Shown here: positions 1-8,218 of the stretch, one piece after another | Layout of the letters: each line of letters starts with the position of its first letter | Position numbering within the stretch: position 1 is the first letter of the stretch | Assembly (NCBI GenBank): GCA_023428645.1 | Contig: JAEYXD010000116.1 | Coordinates: 1-30,639, forward strand | Direction of reading: 5' to 3' | Origin: Pseudomonadota bacterium | GTDB taxonomy: Bacteria; Pseudomonadota; Gammaproteobacteria; Steroidobacterales; Steroidobacteraceae | Length of the DNA stretch: 30,639 nucleotides | Notes under the pieces: generated by a model | Seen by the model: the letters and a program-made list of their open reading frames with translations, nothing else | Told to the model about the DNA's origin: nothing | Database searches by the model: none | Translations under genes and position numbers: made by a program

Positions 1-386
1 TGATTCAGCCACGCGTACTTTTCAGTGCCCGTGTCGAACGAGAACAGCATGCGCATGTATTGATCGGGATACTGCGTCGGCAAGCCGCTGTCCGACGCGC
101 GCTTGTACTTGTCCGTCTGTTGCACGAGCCCGGTGTAGTGCAAGAGGATCAGCGCGTCATCGTGACTGCGCAGCTGCACGCGCACGTCGGGCCGCCAATA
201 GCCGTCCGTTCCGACCCGCAGCCAGTCGCCGCCGGGCATGGCGACCCTGGCGTTGATGCGCGGCCCGGTCAGAAGGCCGTCCGTCATTTCCCAATAGACA
301 CGCTCGCCCAACGGCGATCCCGCCGTTGCGCTCACCGGCCCGCTGACATTCAGAACGAAGTCCATCTCATGCTCGAACCTGATCAT
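1..386 (-). CDS. DUF3237 family protein, 3' end cut by window edge
   Basis: The gene reads leftward off the window, leaving about 128 N-terminal residues. The translation starts MIRFEHEMDFVLNVSGPV and contains WEMTDGLLTGPRI, AMPGGDWLRVGTDGYWRPD and YPDQYMRMLFSFDTG. This pattern (an initial F-E-H-E strand, G-P-x-I/L, G-x-D-W, and a late F-D-T-G) matches the DUF3237/UPF0311 family of small beta-barrel proteins of about 150 residues, whose biochemical role is not established. Only the last two dozen or so residues should be missing. The ATG at 384-386 is preceded by a G-rich stretch; a second in-frame ATG lies seven codons later. It is divergent from the DMT transporter across 183 bp. I see no membrane segment or signal peptide. 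Family call fairly good, function unknown. Confidence 0.72.
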   Translation of the reverse strand, partial: MIRFEHEMDFVLNVSGPVSATAGSPLGERVYWEMTDGLLTGPRINARVAMPGGDWLRVGTDGYWRPDVRVQLRSHDDALILLHYTGLVQQTDKYKRASDSGLPTQYPDQYMRMLFSFDTGTEKYAWLN

Positions 387-512
387 CCCGTCGCCCCCGC
401 CCGCCCCCCTGCTCTAATCGAAAAGGTCCGGCGCGTGTTCCCGCGCGCATGGCGGCACGGTGCAATCGTGAGCGCCCGGCAAGAGATAAATGCCAGCGTG
501 CACCAAGGACGA

Positions 513-525
513 GCAGGTATCCTGC
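513..525. repeat. Short inverted repeat upstream of the DMT gene
   Basis: GCAGG and CCTGC flank the trinucleotide TAT in the divergent intergenic region between DUF3237 and the DMT gene, about 45 bp before the GTG start. It could be an operator half-site pair or chance. No convincing -35/-10 pair was found around it. Confidence 0.25.
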
Positions 526-569
526 CCGCCTAGCGTTCCGCACGAGGACGCACACGAGGGATAGCAGCG

Positions 570-1463
570 GTGTCGGCACGAACCTGGATAGCGTTCATCG
601 GCCTTTGCCTGATCTGGGGCATTCCTTATTTTCTGATCAAGATCGCGCTCGTTGACCTGTCGCCGGCCGTCATCGCCTGCGGGCGGCTCGCGTTGGGCGC
701 CGCCGTACTGCTGCCGATCGCATGGCACCGCGGCGTCCTGAAACCGGTACTCGCGCGCAAGGGAGCGATCGTCGCGTTCGCGTTCTGCGAGCTCGTCGTG
801 CCGTTCTCGGCGGTCGCGGGCGCCGAGGTGTGGATCACGTCGTCACTCACCGGCGTGCTGATCGCGACCGTGCCGCTCGTCGTCGCCGCGATCGCGCCGC
901 TGTTCGGAATTCGCGAGCGCATGGGCCCGCGGCGCATCGCGGGGCTCGCGGTCGGGTTCGCGGGTGTCGTCGCGCTGCTCGGCATCGATCGGTTGAGCGG
1001 CTTTCACCAGTGGCTCGGCGCCGCCATCGCCTTCCTGGCCGTCACCGGCTATGCGCTCGGGCCGCTCATCGTGCAGAGATATCTGGCGGACGTCGACGAG
1101 CTCGGCGCCACCGCGGCGAGCCTGACGGTCGCGGCCATCGTGCTCGCGCCGTTCGCGCTCTACTTCGCGCCTGCGCAAACGCCGGGCGCGGCATCGATCG
1201 TTTCGGTCGTCGTGCTCGGCGTCGCGTGCTCCGCGCTCGCGCTCATCCTGTTCTTTTACGTGATCCACAACGCGGGCGCGTCGCGCGCGGCCGTCGTTGC
1301 ATACATCAATCCGGCGGTCGCGGCCTTACTCGGCGTCGTCGTACTGCGCGAACCGTTCGGGGCGGGACTCGTGATCGGCATGGCGATGATCCTGTTCGGA
1401 TCGTGGCTCGCGACGAGCGGCAAGCGCGAGTCGGGCATCGAAGAGCAGCCCGCGAACGCCTAG
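570..1463 (+). CDS. DMT superfamily (EamA) transporter
   Basis: A 297-residue inner-membrane protein made almost entirely of hydrophobic helices, with two repeated EamA halves (about residues 5-135 and 145-280) and ten predicted spans. It is the usual length for the RhaT/EamA drug/metabolite exporter family, which exports metabolites or amino acids by proton coupling. Family signs are the N-terminal IGLCLIWGIPYFLIKIAL segment and the C-terminal AYINPAVAALLGVVVLREPF, matching the conserved P-x-x-A-x-L-x-G-x-x-x-L-x-E stretch. It starts with GTG at 570, with GAGGG about ten bases upstream. The substrate cannot be told from sequence. It stands alone: a hairpin-forming repeat separates it from the rhomboid gene. 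A second, distantly similar DMT gene lies at 5999-6931. Confidence 0.88.
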   Translation: MSARTWIAFIGLCLIWGIPYFLIKIALVDLSPAVIACGRLALGAAVLLPIAWHRGVLKPVLARKGAIVAFAFCELVVPFSAVAGAEVWITSSLTGVLIATVPLVVAAIAPLFGIRERMGPRRIAGLAVGFAGVVALLGIDRLSGFHQWLGAAIAFLAVTGYALGPLIVQRYLADVDELGATAASLTVAAIVLAPFALYFAPAQTPGAASIVSVVVLGVACSALALILFFYVIHNAGASRAAVVAYINPAVAALLGVVVLREPFGAGLVIGMAMILFGSWLATSGKRESGIEEQPANA

Positions 1464-1520
1464 GCGGGCTTGTCGATCCGCGAATGACCCCAAGCTTACG
1501 GACGCGACCCTGCCACACAG

Positions 1521-1556
1521 CCCACTCCAACCCTCCCCCGCTCGCGCGGGAGGGGA
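1521..1556 (+). repeat. REP-like C/G-rich hairpin element overlapping the rhomboid ribosome binding site
   Basis: The sequence CCCT (1531-1534), a CC bulge, CCCGC (1537-1541), loop TCGC, GCGGG (1546-1550), AGGG (1551-1554) folds into a nine-base-pair hairpin. The composition (CTCCAACCCTCCCCCGC...GCGGGAGGGG) resembles a common proteobacterial intergenic repeat seen as CCCTC..CCGCTxGCGGG..GAGGG. Related pieces occur at 21591-21607 and, degraded, near 25351-25384. It may end DMT transcription. The right arm AGGGG is also the only Shine-Dalgarno-like sequence before the rhomboid ATG at 1567. Confidence 0.55.
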
Positions 1557-1566
1557 CCACTTCTAG

Positions 1567-2439
1567 ATGACCTACGTCGAAATCTTCTCCTCCTATCTGA
1601 TCACCGAATGCGATCAGCGCGCCTTCGTGCTGAAAGCCGTCGGCATCGAGCACGTCATCACCCAGAGCGACAATCGTTTCGTGCTGCTCGTGCCGGAGAA
1701 TCTCGTGGAACGCGCGCTCGAGCACTTGCACGTCTACGACGAAGAGAGCCGCCCGAAGCCGCCGCCCCCGCCGCTGCGCCTGCATCCGCACGCGTGGACC
1801 GGATCGCTCGTCTACGCGATCGTCATGCTGGGCGTCGCCTACGCGTCGGGCGCGAACCTCGGAGGCTACGACTGGTATGAGGCCGGCGCGCTCAGGTCCA
1901 GCGCGATCGTGGACAACGAATGGTGGCGGCTCGTCACGGCGCTCACGCTCCACGCCGATGTGGCGCACATCCTCGGCAATCTGGCCTTCGGCGTGCCTTA
2001 CGGCTACTTCGCGTCGCAATTGCTCGGCGTGGGGCGGGCGTGGGCGAGCATTCTCGTCGCCGCCGCGTTCGCGAACTTCCTCGACGCCGCGATCATGCCG
2101 GCACAGCAAAACAGCATCGGGGCCTCGACCGCCGTATTCGCGATGCTCGGCATCGTGGGCGCCTACGCGTGGCAGCGCGGGCAGGGCCGCTTCAATCGCT
2201 GGGCGCATCGATGGGCGCCGCTCGTCGCAGCGGTTGCGCTGCTGGCGCTGACGGGCGTCGGCGGCGAGCGCACCGACATCGTCGCGCATCTGGCGGGATT
2301 CGCCGTCGGCGCCGGCATGGGTGTGTTCCAGGCGAATCTGCACTCCCCGACACTCGATCGACCGTGGGTGCAACGCGCGCTCGGCGTGCTGACCTGCGCC
2401 GCCGTCGCGGGCGCATGGCTGTGGGCGTTCTCCGCCTGA
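1567..2439 (+). CDS. Rhomboid family intramembrane serine protease with N-terminal cytosolic domain
   Basis: A 290-residue membrane protein. Residues 1-65 form a soluble domain (FSSYLITECDQRAFVLKAVG...), followed by a Pro-rich linker (KPPPPPL, 64-70) and then six or so membrane helices. The rhomboid core is clear: W120-R121 in the L1-type WWRLVTALTLH, H129 and the H134-I-L-G-N138 segment in the second helix, G-A-S187-T with the nucleophilic serine, and H241 in AHLAGF, the catalytic partner. Rhomboids cut transmembrane substrates within the bilayer; the substrate here is unknown. All catalytic residues are present, so it should be active. The ATG at 1567 is preceded by AGGGG eleven bases upstream, inside a hairpin-forming repeat. 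The gene stands alone between two transporters. Confidence 0.92.
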   Translation: MTYVEIFSSYLITECDQRAFVLKAVGIEHVITQSDNRFVLLVPENLVERALEHLHVYDEESRPKPPPPPLRLHPHAWTGSLVYAIVMLGVAYASGANLGGYDWYEAGALRSSAIVDNEWWRLVTALTLHADVAHILGNLAFGVPYGYFASQLLGVGRAWASILVAAAFANFLDAAIMPAQQNSIGASTAVFAMLGIVGAYAWQRGQGRFNRWAHRWAPLVAAVALLALTGVGGERTDIVAHLAGFAVGAGMGVFQANLHSPTLDRPWVQRALGVLTCAAVAGAWLWAFSA

Positions 2440-2705
2440 AGCACGCTCGACCCGCTCACGCGCCTTGTTGCGCGGCAACCCTTGCGCGCGCGGGTGCACC
2501 GCGGCCGCGCGCTCGCCCGACGTCCAGGAAAATTCACACAATCCGCCGCGATCCGTTGCGAGAATAAGGATTCGCCGCGGTCGAAGGGGCGTCGTCCCCA
2601 TTTGTGGTTACATTTGCGGTTGCGGGCGCAGCTCACGGGCGCGCCACCTGAAAGCATTACACGCTTTCGCCGCGTATTCCCGCGGATCAGCCTTGGGTTA
2701 ATAGC

Positions 2706-5700
2706 ATGCGCATATCAGAAATCTCCGTCCGCAGGCCTGTCTTCGCGACCGTCATCAGCCTGCTCCTGATCATTTTCGGGTTGGTGTCGCTGGATCGCTT
2801 GTCGACCCGCGAATATCCGGACATCGACCGCCCGTTCGTCTCGATCACGACGAACTACAACGGCGCCTCCGCCGCGGTCATCGAGACGAAGATCACGCAG
2901 CCGATCGAGGACGCGATCGCCGGCATCGAGGGCATTCTCAAGATCGAATCGGAGAGCCAGGACGAGCGCTCGAACGTCCGCATCGAGTTCGACGTGGCCC
3001 GCGACGTCGACGCCGCCGCGAACGACGTCCGCGATCGCGTCTCCCGGGTCGTCGGCCAGCTGCCCGAGGAGGCCGATCCGCCGCAGATCATCAAGGCGGA
3101 CTCGAGCCAGGAAGCGATCATGTTCCTGCACTTCAGCTCGGCCACGATGTCGACGCTCGAGATCACGGACTACGCCGAGCGCAACCTCATCGACCGCTTC
3201 TCGACCGTGCCGGGCGTCGCGCGCGTTTCGATCAACGGCGGACGCCGCTATGCGATGCGCATCTGGATCGATCGTCAGGCGCTCGCCGCGCGCCAGCTCA
3301 CGGTATCGGACATCGAGGAGGCCCTGCGGCGCGAGAACGTCGAGCTGCCGGCGGGCCGCATCGAATCGCAGAAGCGCGAATTCTCGTTGCGTACGGTCGT
3401 CGGGCTCGAAACCGAGGACGACTTCCGCAATCTCGTGATCTCGCGCGGCGAGGACGGTCATCTGGTGCGGCTCGGTGAGGTCGCCAAGGTGCAGCTCGCG
3501 GCGGAGAACGTCCGCAGCTTCACCCGGCTCGCCGGCAATCCGGGCGTCGGTCTCGGCATCGAGGCGCAGTCCAAGGGCAACACGCTCGACATCGTCCGCG
3601 GCGTGCGCGCCGAGCTCGCGCGCATCCAGGAGACACTGCCGGAAGGCACGCGGATCCAGGTCAGCGTCGACAACGGCCTCTCGATCGAGGCGGCACTGCA
3701 CGAAGTGCTGGTCGCGGTCGTGTTCGCGCTCGTGTCCGTGCTCGCGGTGATCTACGCCTTCCTCGGCAGCCTGCGCACGACCTTGATCCCGGCGCTCACC
3801 ATCCCGGTCGCGATCGTCGCCTCGTGCACGGTGATGTATGCGCTCGGCTATTCCATCAACGTGCTCACGCTGCTCGGCCTCGTGCTCGCGATCGGTCTGG
3901 TCGTCGACGACGCGATCGTCGTACTGGAAAACATCCATCGGCGCACCGAGCTCGGCGAACCGCCGCTCGTCGCCTCCATCACCGGCTCGCACGAGATCGG
4001 CTTCGCCGTCATCGCGACGACGGCGACGCTCGCGGCCGTGTTCATTCCGATCGCCTTCCTGCCCGGCGATCTCGGTCGCTTGTTCCGTGAGTTCGGCCTG
4101 ACGCTCGCGGCCGCGGTCGTGTTCTCGGCCCTGGTCGCACTGACGCTGACGCCGATGATGTGCTCGAAGCTCATGACGGCGCACGACCGGCCCAACCGCT
4201 TTGCCGCGGCGATCGACCGCTTCTTCCGCCGGCTCGCGAACGGCTACGAGTGGCTGCTGCACGGCATGATTCGCCGGCCGTGGCAGGTACTGGTCGGCGT
4301 CGGCGTGGTCGTCGCGATCGGCATCGTCACGTTCCGCTCGATCCCGACCGAGTTCGCGCCCACCGCCGACGTCGGCCGCTTGTTCATCACGATCGAAGGA
4401 CCCGAAGGCTCGAGCTTCGAGTACATGGACCAGCAGGCGAATCTCCTCGAGCAGATCGTCAACGCGGAAATGCAGAGGAGCGGCGACATCGAGCGCGTGA
4501 TGATTCGCGTGCCCGGCCGCGGCGGCAACGCGTTCGGCGACGTGAACTCGGCACGCGCGATCGTGATCCTGAAGCCCTGGAACGAGCGCGAGCGCTCGGC
4601 GAAGGAGATCTCGCAGACCCTCATGGAAGAAGTGACGAAGCTTCCGGGCGTGCGCGCCTTCGCCGGCCAGCCAGGCAGTCTCGGCCGCGGCGGCTTCGGT
4701 GCGCCGGTGCAGGCCGTCATCGGCGGACCCGACTACGAATTGCTCGCGCAGTGGTCGGACAAGCTGATGCAGCTCGCGCAGGCGAACCCCGGACTCCAGA
4801 ACGTGGACACGACCTGGAAGCAGCGCAAGCCGCAGCTGCGCGTGTCGATCGACCGCAATCGCGCCGCGGACCTCGGCGTCTCGCTGCAAACCGTCGGTCG
4901 CACGCTCGAAACGGTGCTCGGCTCGCGCATGGTCACGACGTTTGTCGACCGCGGCCGCGAGTACAACGTCATCCTGCAAGCCGGGGACGATGACCGACAG
5001 ACCGTCAGCGATCTCACGAACATCCGTGTGCGCTCGACTCGCGGCGGCGAACTGATTCCGCTGTCGAATCTCGTGAATGTCGAGGAGATGGCCGGCGCGG
5101 TCGAGCTGCCGCGCTTCAACCGCCTGCGGTCGATCGAAATCTCCGCGGATCTCGCGCCGGGTTACACGATGGGCGACGCGGTGAAATGGTTCCAGCAGAC
5201 AGTGGCCCGGGAGCTGCCCGCGGGCGCTACGCTGATGTGGGACGGCGAATCCGGCGAATACGTTCGCACGGGGCAGCAGCTCTACTTCACGTTCTTTTTC
5301 GCGCTTGCGATCGTGTTCCTGGTGCTCGCGGCGCAATTCGAGAGCTTCGTGCATCCGCTCATCATCATGGCGACGGTGCCGCTCGCGGTCATCGGCGCGG
5401 TGTTCGGCCTGAAAATCGCGGGGCTCACGATCAACATCTTCAGTCAGATCGCGGTCGTGATGCTGATCGGCATCGCGGCGAAGAACGGCGTGCTGATCGT
5501 CGAGTTCGCGAACCAATTGCGCGATCGCGGGGTCGAGTTCACCGAGGCAATCGTGCAGGGCGCGGTGACGCGCTTGCGTCCGGTGCTGATGACGAGCCTG
5601 TGTACGGCGTTCGGCGCGATTCCATTCCTGGTCGCGACGGGCGCGGGCGCGGAGCAGCGGTTGCCCATCGGTGTCGTCGTCTTCTATGGCGTGATGGTGT

Positions 5701-5849
5701 CGGTGTTCCTGACGCTCCTCGTCGTGCCGGCGGTGTATGCGGTGTTCGCGCGCGGCACGAAATCGCCGCAGCACGTCAGCCGCAAGGTCGACGCGATGAT
5801 CGCGAGCCTCGGCAGCAAGGAAACGCACGAGCCGGCGGAGCAGAAGTAG
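2706..5849 (+). CDS. RND (HAE1 family) multidrug efflux permease
   Basis: A 1047-residue inner-membrane pump of the AcrB/MexB/MdtB type, which exports hydrophobic compounds by proton antiport as a trimer. The N-terminus MRISEISVRRPVFATVIS is the classic amphipathic helix plus TM1. Proton-relay residues are visible: D401-D402 in GLVVDDAIVVLENIHR (TM4) and K926 in GIAAKNGVLIVEFANQ (TM10). Two large periplasmic loops follow TM1 and TM7 (around FRSIPTEFAPTADVGRLF), and the length is standard. No membrane-fusion protein or outer-membrane channel gene is adjacent, so the pump must borrow partners from elsewhere. The start is supported by homology more than by the ribosome site, which is poor (GGGTTAATAGC before the ATG). 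Upstream 2440-2705 has no gene and no promoter I can defend. Confidence 0.95.
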   Translation: MRISEISVRRPVFATVISLLLIIFGLVSLDRLSTREYPDIDRPFVSITTNYNGASAAVIETKITQPIEDAIAGIEGILKIESESQDERSNVRIEFDVARDVDAAANDVRDRVSRVVGQLPEEADPPQIIKADSSQEAIMFLHFSSATMSTLEITDYAERNLIDRFSTVPGVARVSINGGRRYAMRIWIDRQALAARQLTVSDIEEALRRENVELPAGRIESQKREFSLRTVVGLETEDDFRNLVISRGEDGHLVRLGEVAKVQLAAENVRSFTRLAGNPGVGLGIEAQSKGNTLDIVRGVRAELARIQETLPEGTRIQVSVDNGLSIEAALHEVLVAVVFALVSVLAVIYAFLGSLRTTLIPALTIPVAIVASCTVMYALGYSINVLTLLGLVLAIGLVVDDAIVVLENIHRRTELGEPPLVASITGSHEIGFAVIATTATLAAVFIPIAFLPGDLGRLFREFGLTLAAAVVFSALVALTLTPMMCSKLMTAHDRPNRFAAAIDRFFRRLANGYEWLLHGMIRRPWQVLVGVGVVVAIGIVTFRSIPTEFAPTADVGRLFITIEGPEGSSFEYMDQQANLLEQIVNAEMQRSGDIERVMIRVPGRGGNAFGDVNSARAIVILKPWNERERSAKEISQTLMEEVTKLPGVRAFAGQPGSLGRGGFGAPVQAVIGGPDYELLAQWSDKLMQLAQANPGLQNVDTTWKQRKPQLRVSIDRNRAADLGVSLQTVGRTLETVLGSRMVTTFVDRGREYNVILQAGDDDRQTVSDLTNIRVRSTRGGELIPLSNLVNVEEMAGAVELPRFNRLRSIEISADLAPGYTMGDAVKWFQQTVARELPAGATLMWDGESGEYVRTGQQLYFTFFFALAIVFLVLAAQFESFVHPLIIMATVPLAVIGAVFGLKIAGLTINIFSQIAVVMLIGIAAKNGVLIVEFANQLRDRGVEFTEAIVQGAVTRLRPVLMTSLCTAFGAIPFLVATGAGAEQRLPIGVVVFYGVMVSVFLTLLVVPAVYAVFARGTKSPQHVSRKVDAMIASLGSKETHEPAEQK

Positions 5850-5884
5850 CGCTCCGCCGTGCCGCAACGTCGCGCGCCAGTGAT

Positions 5885-5919
5885 CGGCCTCGATGGCGCC
5901 ATCGCCATTCGTGAGGCCG
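5885..5919. repeat. Inverted repeat / hairpin downstream of the RND gene
   Basis: CGGCCTC (5885-5891) and GAGGCCG (5913-5919) form a perfect 7-bp stem. The enclosed loop itself contains the perfect 12-bp palindrome GATGGCGCCATC (5892-5903). It lies 35 bp after the RND stop and 80 bp before the next gene. No T-tract follows, so it is at best an atypical terminator; it could instead be a protein site in front of the DMT gene. Confidence 0.4.
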
Positions 5920-5998
5920 TCACGGGTTCGCCGATGGCACACTAAGGGCGAGGTACAGCGATATTAGTCCCCGCCCCGAACATCACCCTCGCGGCTCG

Positions 5999-6931
5999 GT
6001 GAATGCGCCGAGCCACGACGCGCGGGCCGCATCGGCCACTTCGCCCGAGCGCCGCACGCTACTCACCGGACTGTTGCTCGGCGCCGCGGGCGCCATCGCG
6101 TTCTCGGGCAAGGCCGTGATCGTGAAGCTGTCCTATCGCTACGGGGTCGATGCGATCACCGTCATCATGTACCGCATGCTCTTCGCGCTGCCGCCGTTCG
6201 CGCTGCTGGCATGGTGGACGAGCCGCAACGCGCCGCCGCTCACTCGGCACGATTGGCGCGTGGTCATCGGGCTGGGTTTCAGCGGCTACTATCTCGCGAG
6301 CTTTCTCGACTTCGCGGGCTTGCAGTACATCAGCGCGAGCTTCGAGCGCCTGATTCTGTATCTCAATCCAACGATCGTGCTCGTGCTCAGCATTGTGCTG
6401 TTCGGTCATCGCGCCAGTCGTGCGCAATGGGGCGCACTCGCGCTCAGCTACGCCGGCGTGCTCGTCGTCTTCGGCCAGGACGTTCGCTCGAGCGGCAGCC
6501 ATGCGGTGCTCGGCGCGGTGCTCGTCTTCGCGAGCGCGATCAGCTATGCGCTGTATCTCGTCTTCAGCGGCACGGCCGTGAAACGGCTCGGCGCCTTGCG
6601 CCTTTCGGGCCTCGCGACCAGCGTCGCGTGCGTGCTGTGCATCGGACAATTCTTCCTGCTGCGGCCGCCGAGCGCGATGATCGTCGCGCCCGAGGTCATC
6701 TGGCTCGCGATCCTGAACGCCGCGCTGTGCACGTTCGTGCCCGTGCTCCTGGTGATGATGGCGATCGACAAGATCGGCGCATCGCTCGCCTCGCAAATGG
6801 GAATGATCGGGCCGTTGTCGACGATCCTGCTCAGCGTCTGGCTGCTCGACGAGCCCTTTACGCTCGCGATCGCGATCGGCACGACGCTCGTGTTGAGCGG
6901 CGTCTGGCTGCTCGCGAGAAAGAGGGCCTGA
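5999..6931 (+). CDS. DMT superfamily (EamA) transporter
   Basis: A 310-residue inner-membrane protein with about ten helices in two EamA repeats (roughly residues 22-160 and 170-305), preceded by a short polar N-terminus. Typical signs are GLLLGAAGAIAFSGKAVIVK at the first helix, LNPTIVLVLSIVLFGHRAS at the end of the first repeat and GMIGPLSTILLSVWLLDEPF in the second (the family's P-x-x-x-x-x-L-x-x-x-x-L-x-E-P-F motif). The likely role is export of a small metabolite; the substrate is not predictable. The start is a GTG at 5999 without a good Shine-Dalgarno; no better start exists that keeps helix 1. It converges on the DUF1877 gene with a 49-bp gap. Confidence 0.87.
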   Translation: MNAPSHDARAASATSPERRTLLTGLLLGAAGAIAFSGKAVIVKLSYRYGVDAITVIMYRMLFALPPFALLAWWTSRNAPPLTRHDWRVVIGLGFSGYYLASFLDFAGLQYISASFERLILYLNPTIVLVLSIVLFGHRASRAQWGALALSYAGVLVVFGQDVRSSGSHAVLGAVLVFASAISYALYLVFSGTAVKRLGALRLSGLATSVACVLCIGQFFLLRPPSAMIVAPEVIWLAILNAALCTFVPVLLVMMAIDKIGASLASQMGMIGPLSTILLSVWLLDEPFTLAIAIGTTLVLSGVWLLARKRA

Positions 6932-6980
6932 CAGCGCCGCCAGCGACCGTGGCCCATCGCACGCTACCCGCGGCGGCGCC

Positions 6981-7472
6981 TCACAGGATCCACTGCACGA
7001 TCGCCATCTGGCGCCGCGCGGCCGAATCGTAGAGCTTCTTGAGGGCAGCAAAGTTTTCGGCGATGTAGTCCTCGTCGCCCGCCGTCCATCCTTGCGGATA
7101 GATCTCGCGCTCGTTCATGACGTTCCAGTCGCACTGGCGCTTGAGCTTGTCCGCCGTCATGGGCGCGAGCGCCTTGCTGACTTCGATCACCTCGGGCGGC
7201 ATCAACAAGCGCGCGGGACCGTGCCCCACATCCGCGCCGATCGTCGTCGGCGCGAATACGACCGACGCCAGCGGCCCGTCTCCCGGGGTCGCGCTGCCGG
7301 TCAGCAAGAAGTGGATGCCGTGCCACGACTTGTCGACATCCAGAAAGTCCGCACCCAATTCGTCCTGATCCTCGACGGCGTCGGCCAGGAAAGCAGCGAC
7401 GGTGGCAGGGTCGTGCACGAGTTCGTCCGCCTGTTCTGGCTTCACGACCAAGAAATAACCAATCCTAGACAT
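6981..7472 (-). CDS. DUF1877 (YfbM-like) protein
   Basis: A 163-residue soluble protein. The N-terminus MSRIGYFLVVKPEQADEL and the central LDVDKSWHGIHFLLTG are the hallmark segments of DUF1877/YfbM, a small alpha/beta family with no established enzymatic role. Further family-like segments are RLLMPPEVIEVSKAL and the aromatic C-terminus NFAALKKLYDSAA. The ATG directly follows the TGA stop of the upstream 2OG-Fe(II) oxygenase gene (TGA at 7475-7473, ATG at 7472-7470), so the two are almost certainly translated from one mRNA by reinitiation. This coupling suggests the two proteins share a pathway, but what it is cannot be told. Confidence 0.88.
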   Translation of the reverse strand: MSRIGYFLVVKPEQADELVHDPATVAAFLADAVEDQDELGADFLDVDKSWHGIHFLLTGSATPGDGPLASVVFAPTTIGADVGHGPARLLMPPEVIEVSKALAPMTADKLKRQCDWNVMNEREIYPQGWTAGDEDYIAENFAALKKLYDSAARRQMAIVQWIL

Positions 7473-8174
7473 TCATACCTTCCTGCCGGCTTTGCCGATG
7501 CGGGACCGCTGCTCGATCTGTTCCGGCCAGTGGCGATCGTACTCGTCCATCGTCTGCTCATTGATCTCATCGGGTGTCGGCATGCCGGCGATGCGCAGCC
7601 ACGAGACCAGGGTGTAGCGATGACCGGAGCGCACGCGGTTCACGCCATGAATGAAGTTGTGATCGGAGGGAAAGCACACCAGCGTGCCGGCGCGCGGCTC
7701 GATCGCCAGATCGAGCTGCGGAAAAACCAGCTCGCCGCCGGCGAAATCGTCGTTCAGGAAGCAGACGACCGACAGGTCACGGTCGAGCGTCTTCTCCCAC
7801 AGCTCCAGCCCGTCGTCGTCCTTGAACAACGTCTCGGCATCCACGTGCGGAATGTAGTGACCGCCGGGGCCGTAGCGCAGGATCTGCCATGGCTCGCTGT
7901 CGCGAACCTCGACCGCGTAGAACGGCTCGATGTATCGGCTGACCCAGCCGCGCTCGATGCCGGCGAGCCGTGCCCGCACATCGTCGGAGAGCTGCACTTC
8001 CTGCGTATCGCGGATGCTCTTGTCGACGACCCACTGCGTCGCCGCGCTGTCCGCCGCGGCCTCGTCCGACACGAGTGAATCGAGTACTCGCGCCTGACGC
8101 ACGTAGTCCATCAGCGCATGCAAATCTTCCACGCGCAGCGCGTCGTGCCGAATCAATACATCGTCCCGATACAT
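7473..8174 (-). CDS. 2OG-Fe(II) oxygenase, prolyl-4-hydroxylase type
   Basis: A 233-residue protein with a double-stranded beta-helix dioxygenase fold. The iron-binding facial triad is H110-x-D112 (GGHYIPHVDAE) and H176 (FIHGVNRV), and R186 (GHRYTLVSW) is placed to bind the 2-oxoglutarate 5-carboxylate. Enzymes of this class use O2 and 2-oxoglutarate to hydroxylate a peptide or small molecule, releasing succinate and CO2. The arrangement resembles the P4Hc branch (prolyl 4-hydroxylase alpha-like). The ATG at 8174 lacks a good Shine-Dalgarno; the 44-bp gap to divergent yaiI holds two small hairpins. It is immediately followed by the DUF1877 gene. The substrate is unknown; a protein side chain is possible. 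Confidence 0.86.
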   Translation of the reverse strand: MYRDDVLIRHDALRVEDLHALMDYVRQARVLDSLVSDEAAADSAATQWVVDKSIRDTQEVQLSDDVRARLAGIERGWVSRYIEPFYAVEVRDSEPWQILRYGPGGHYIPHVDAETLFKDDDGLELWEKTLDRDLSVVCFLNDDFAGGELVFPQLDLAIEPRAGTLVCFPSDHNFIHGVNRVRSGHRYTLVSWLRIAGMPTPDEINEQTMDEYDRHWPEQIEQRSRIGKAGRKV

Positions 8175-8215
8175 CGGGCGAGCTTAGCCCGGCAGACCGA
8201 TAAGTGTAAGCTGCC
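8175..8215. other. Short divergent intergenic region with two small hairpins
   Basis: Between the divergent starts of the 2OG oxygenase and yaiI are CGGGC (8175-8179)/GCCCG (8187-8191) and GGCAG (8191-8195)/CTGCC (8211-8215). Neither gene has a clear Shine-Dalgarno, so both may be translated from very short leaders. On the minus strand TACACT (8208-8203) could be a -10 box for the oxygenase, but no matching -35 is apparent. Confidence 0.3.
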
Positions 8216-8218
8216 GCG

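Noticed and set aside
60..533. Plus-strand 157-codon frame at the left end
   Set aside because: It is antisense to the DUF3237 gene and its translation is low-complexity.
2715..5942. Minus-strand open frame of 1075 codons opposite the RND gene
   Set aside because: Its translation is Arg/His/Asp/Glu-rich without domains, as expected antisense to a GC-rich gene. The plus-strand product is a full RND pump.
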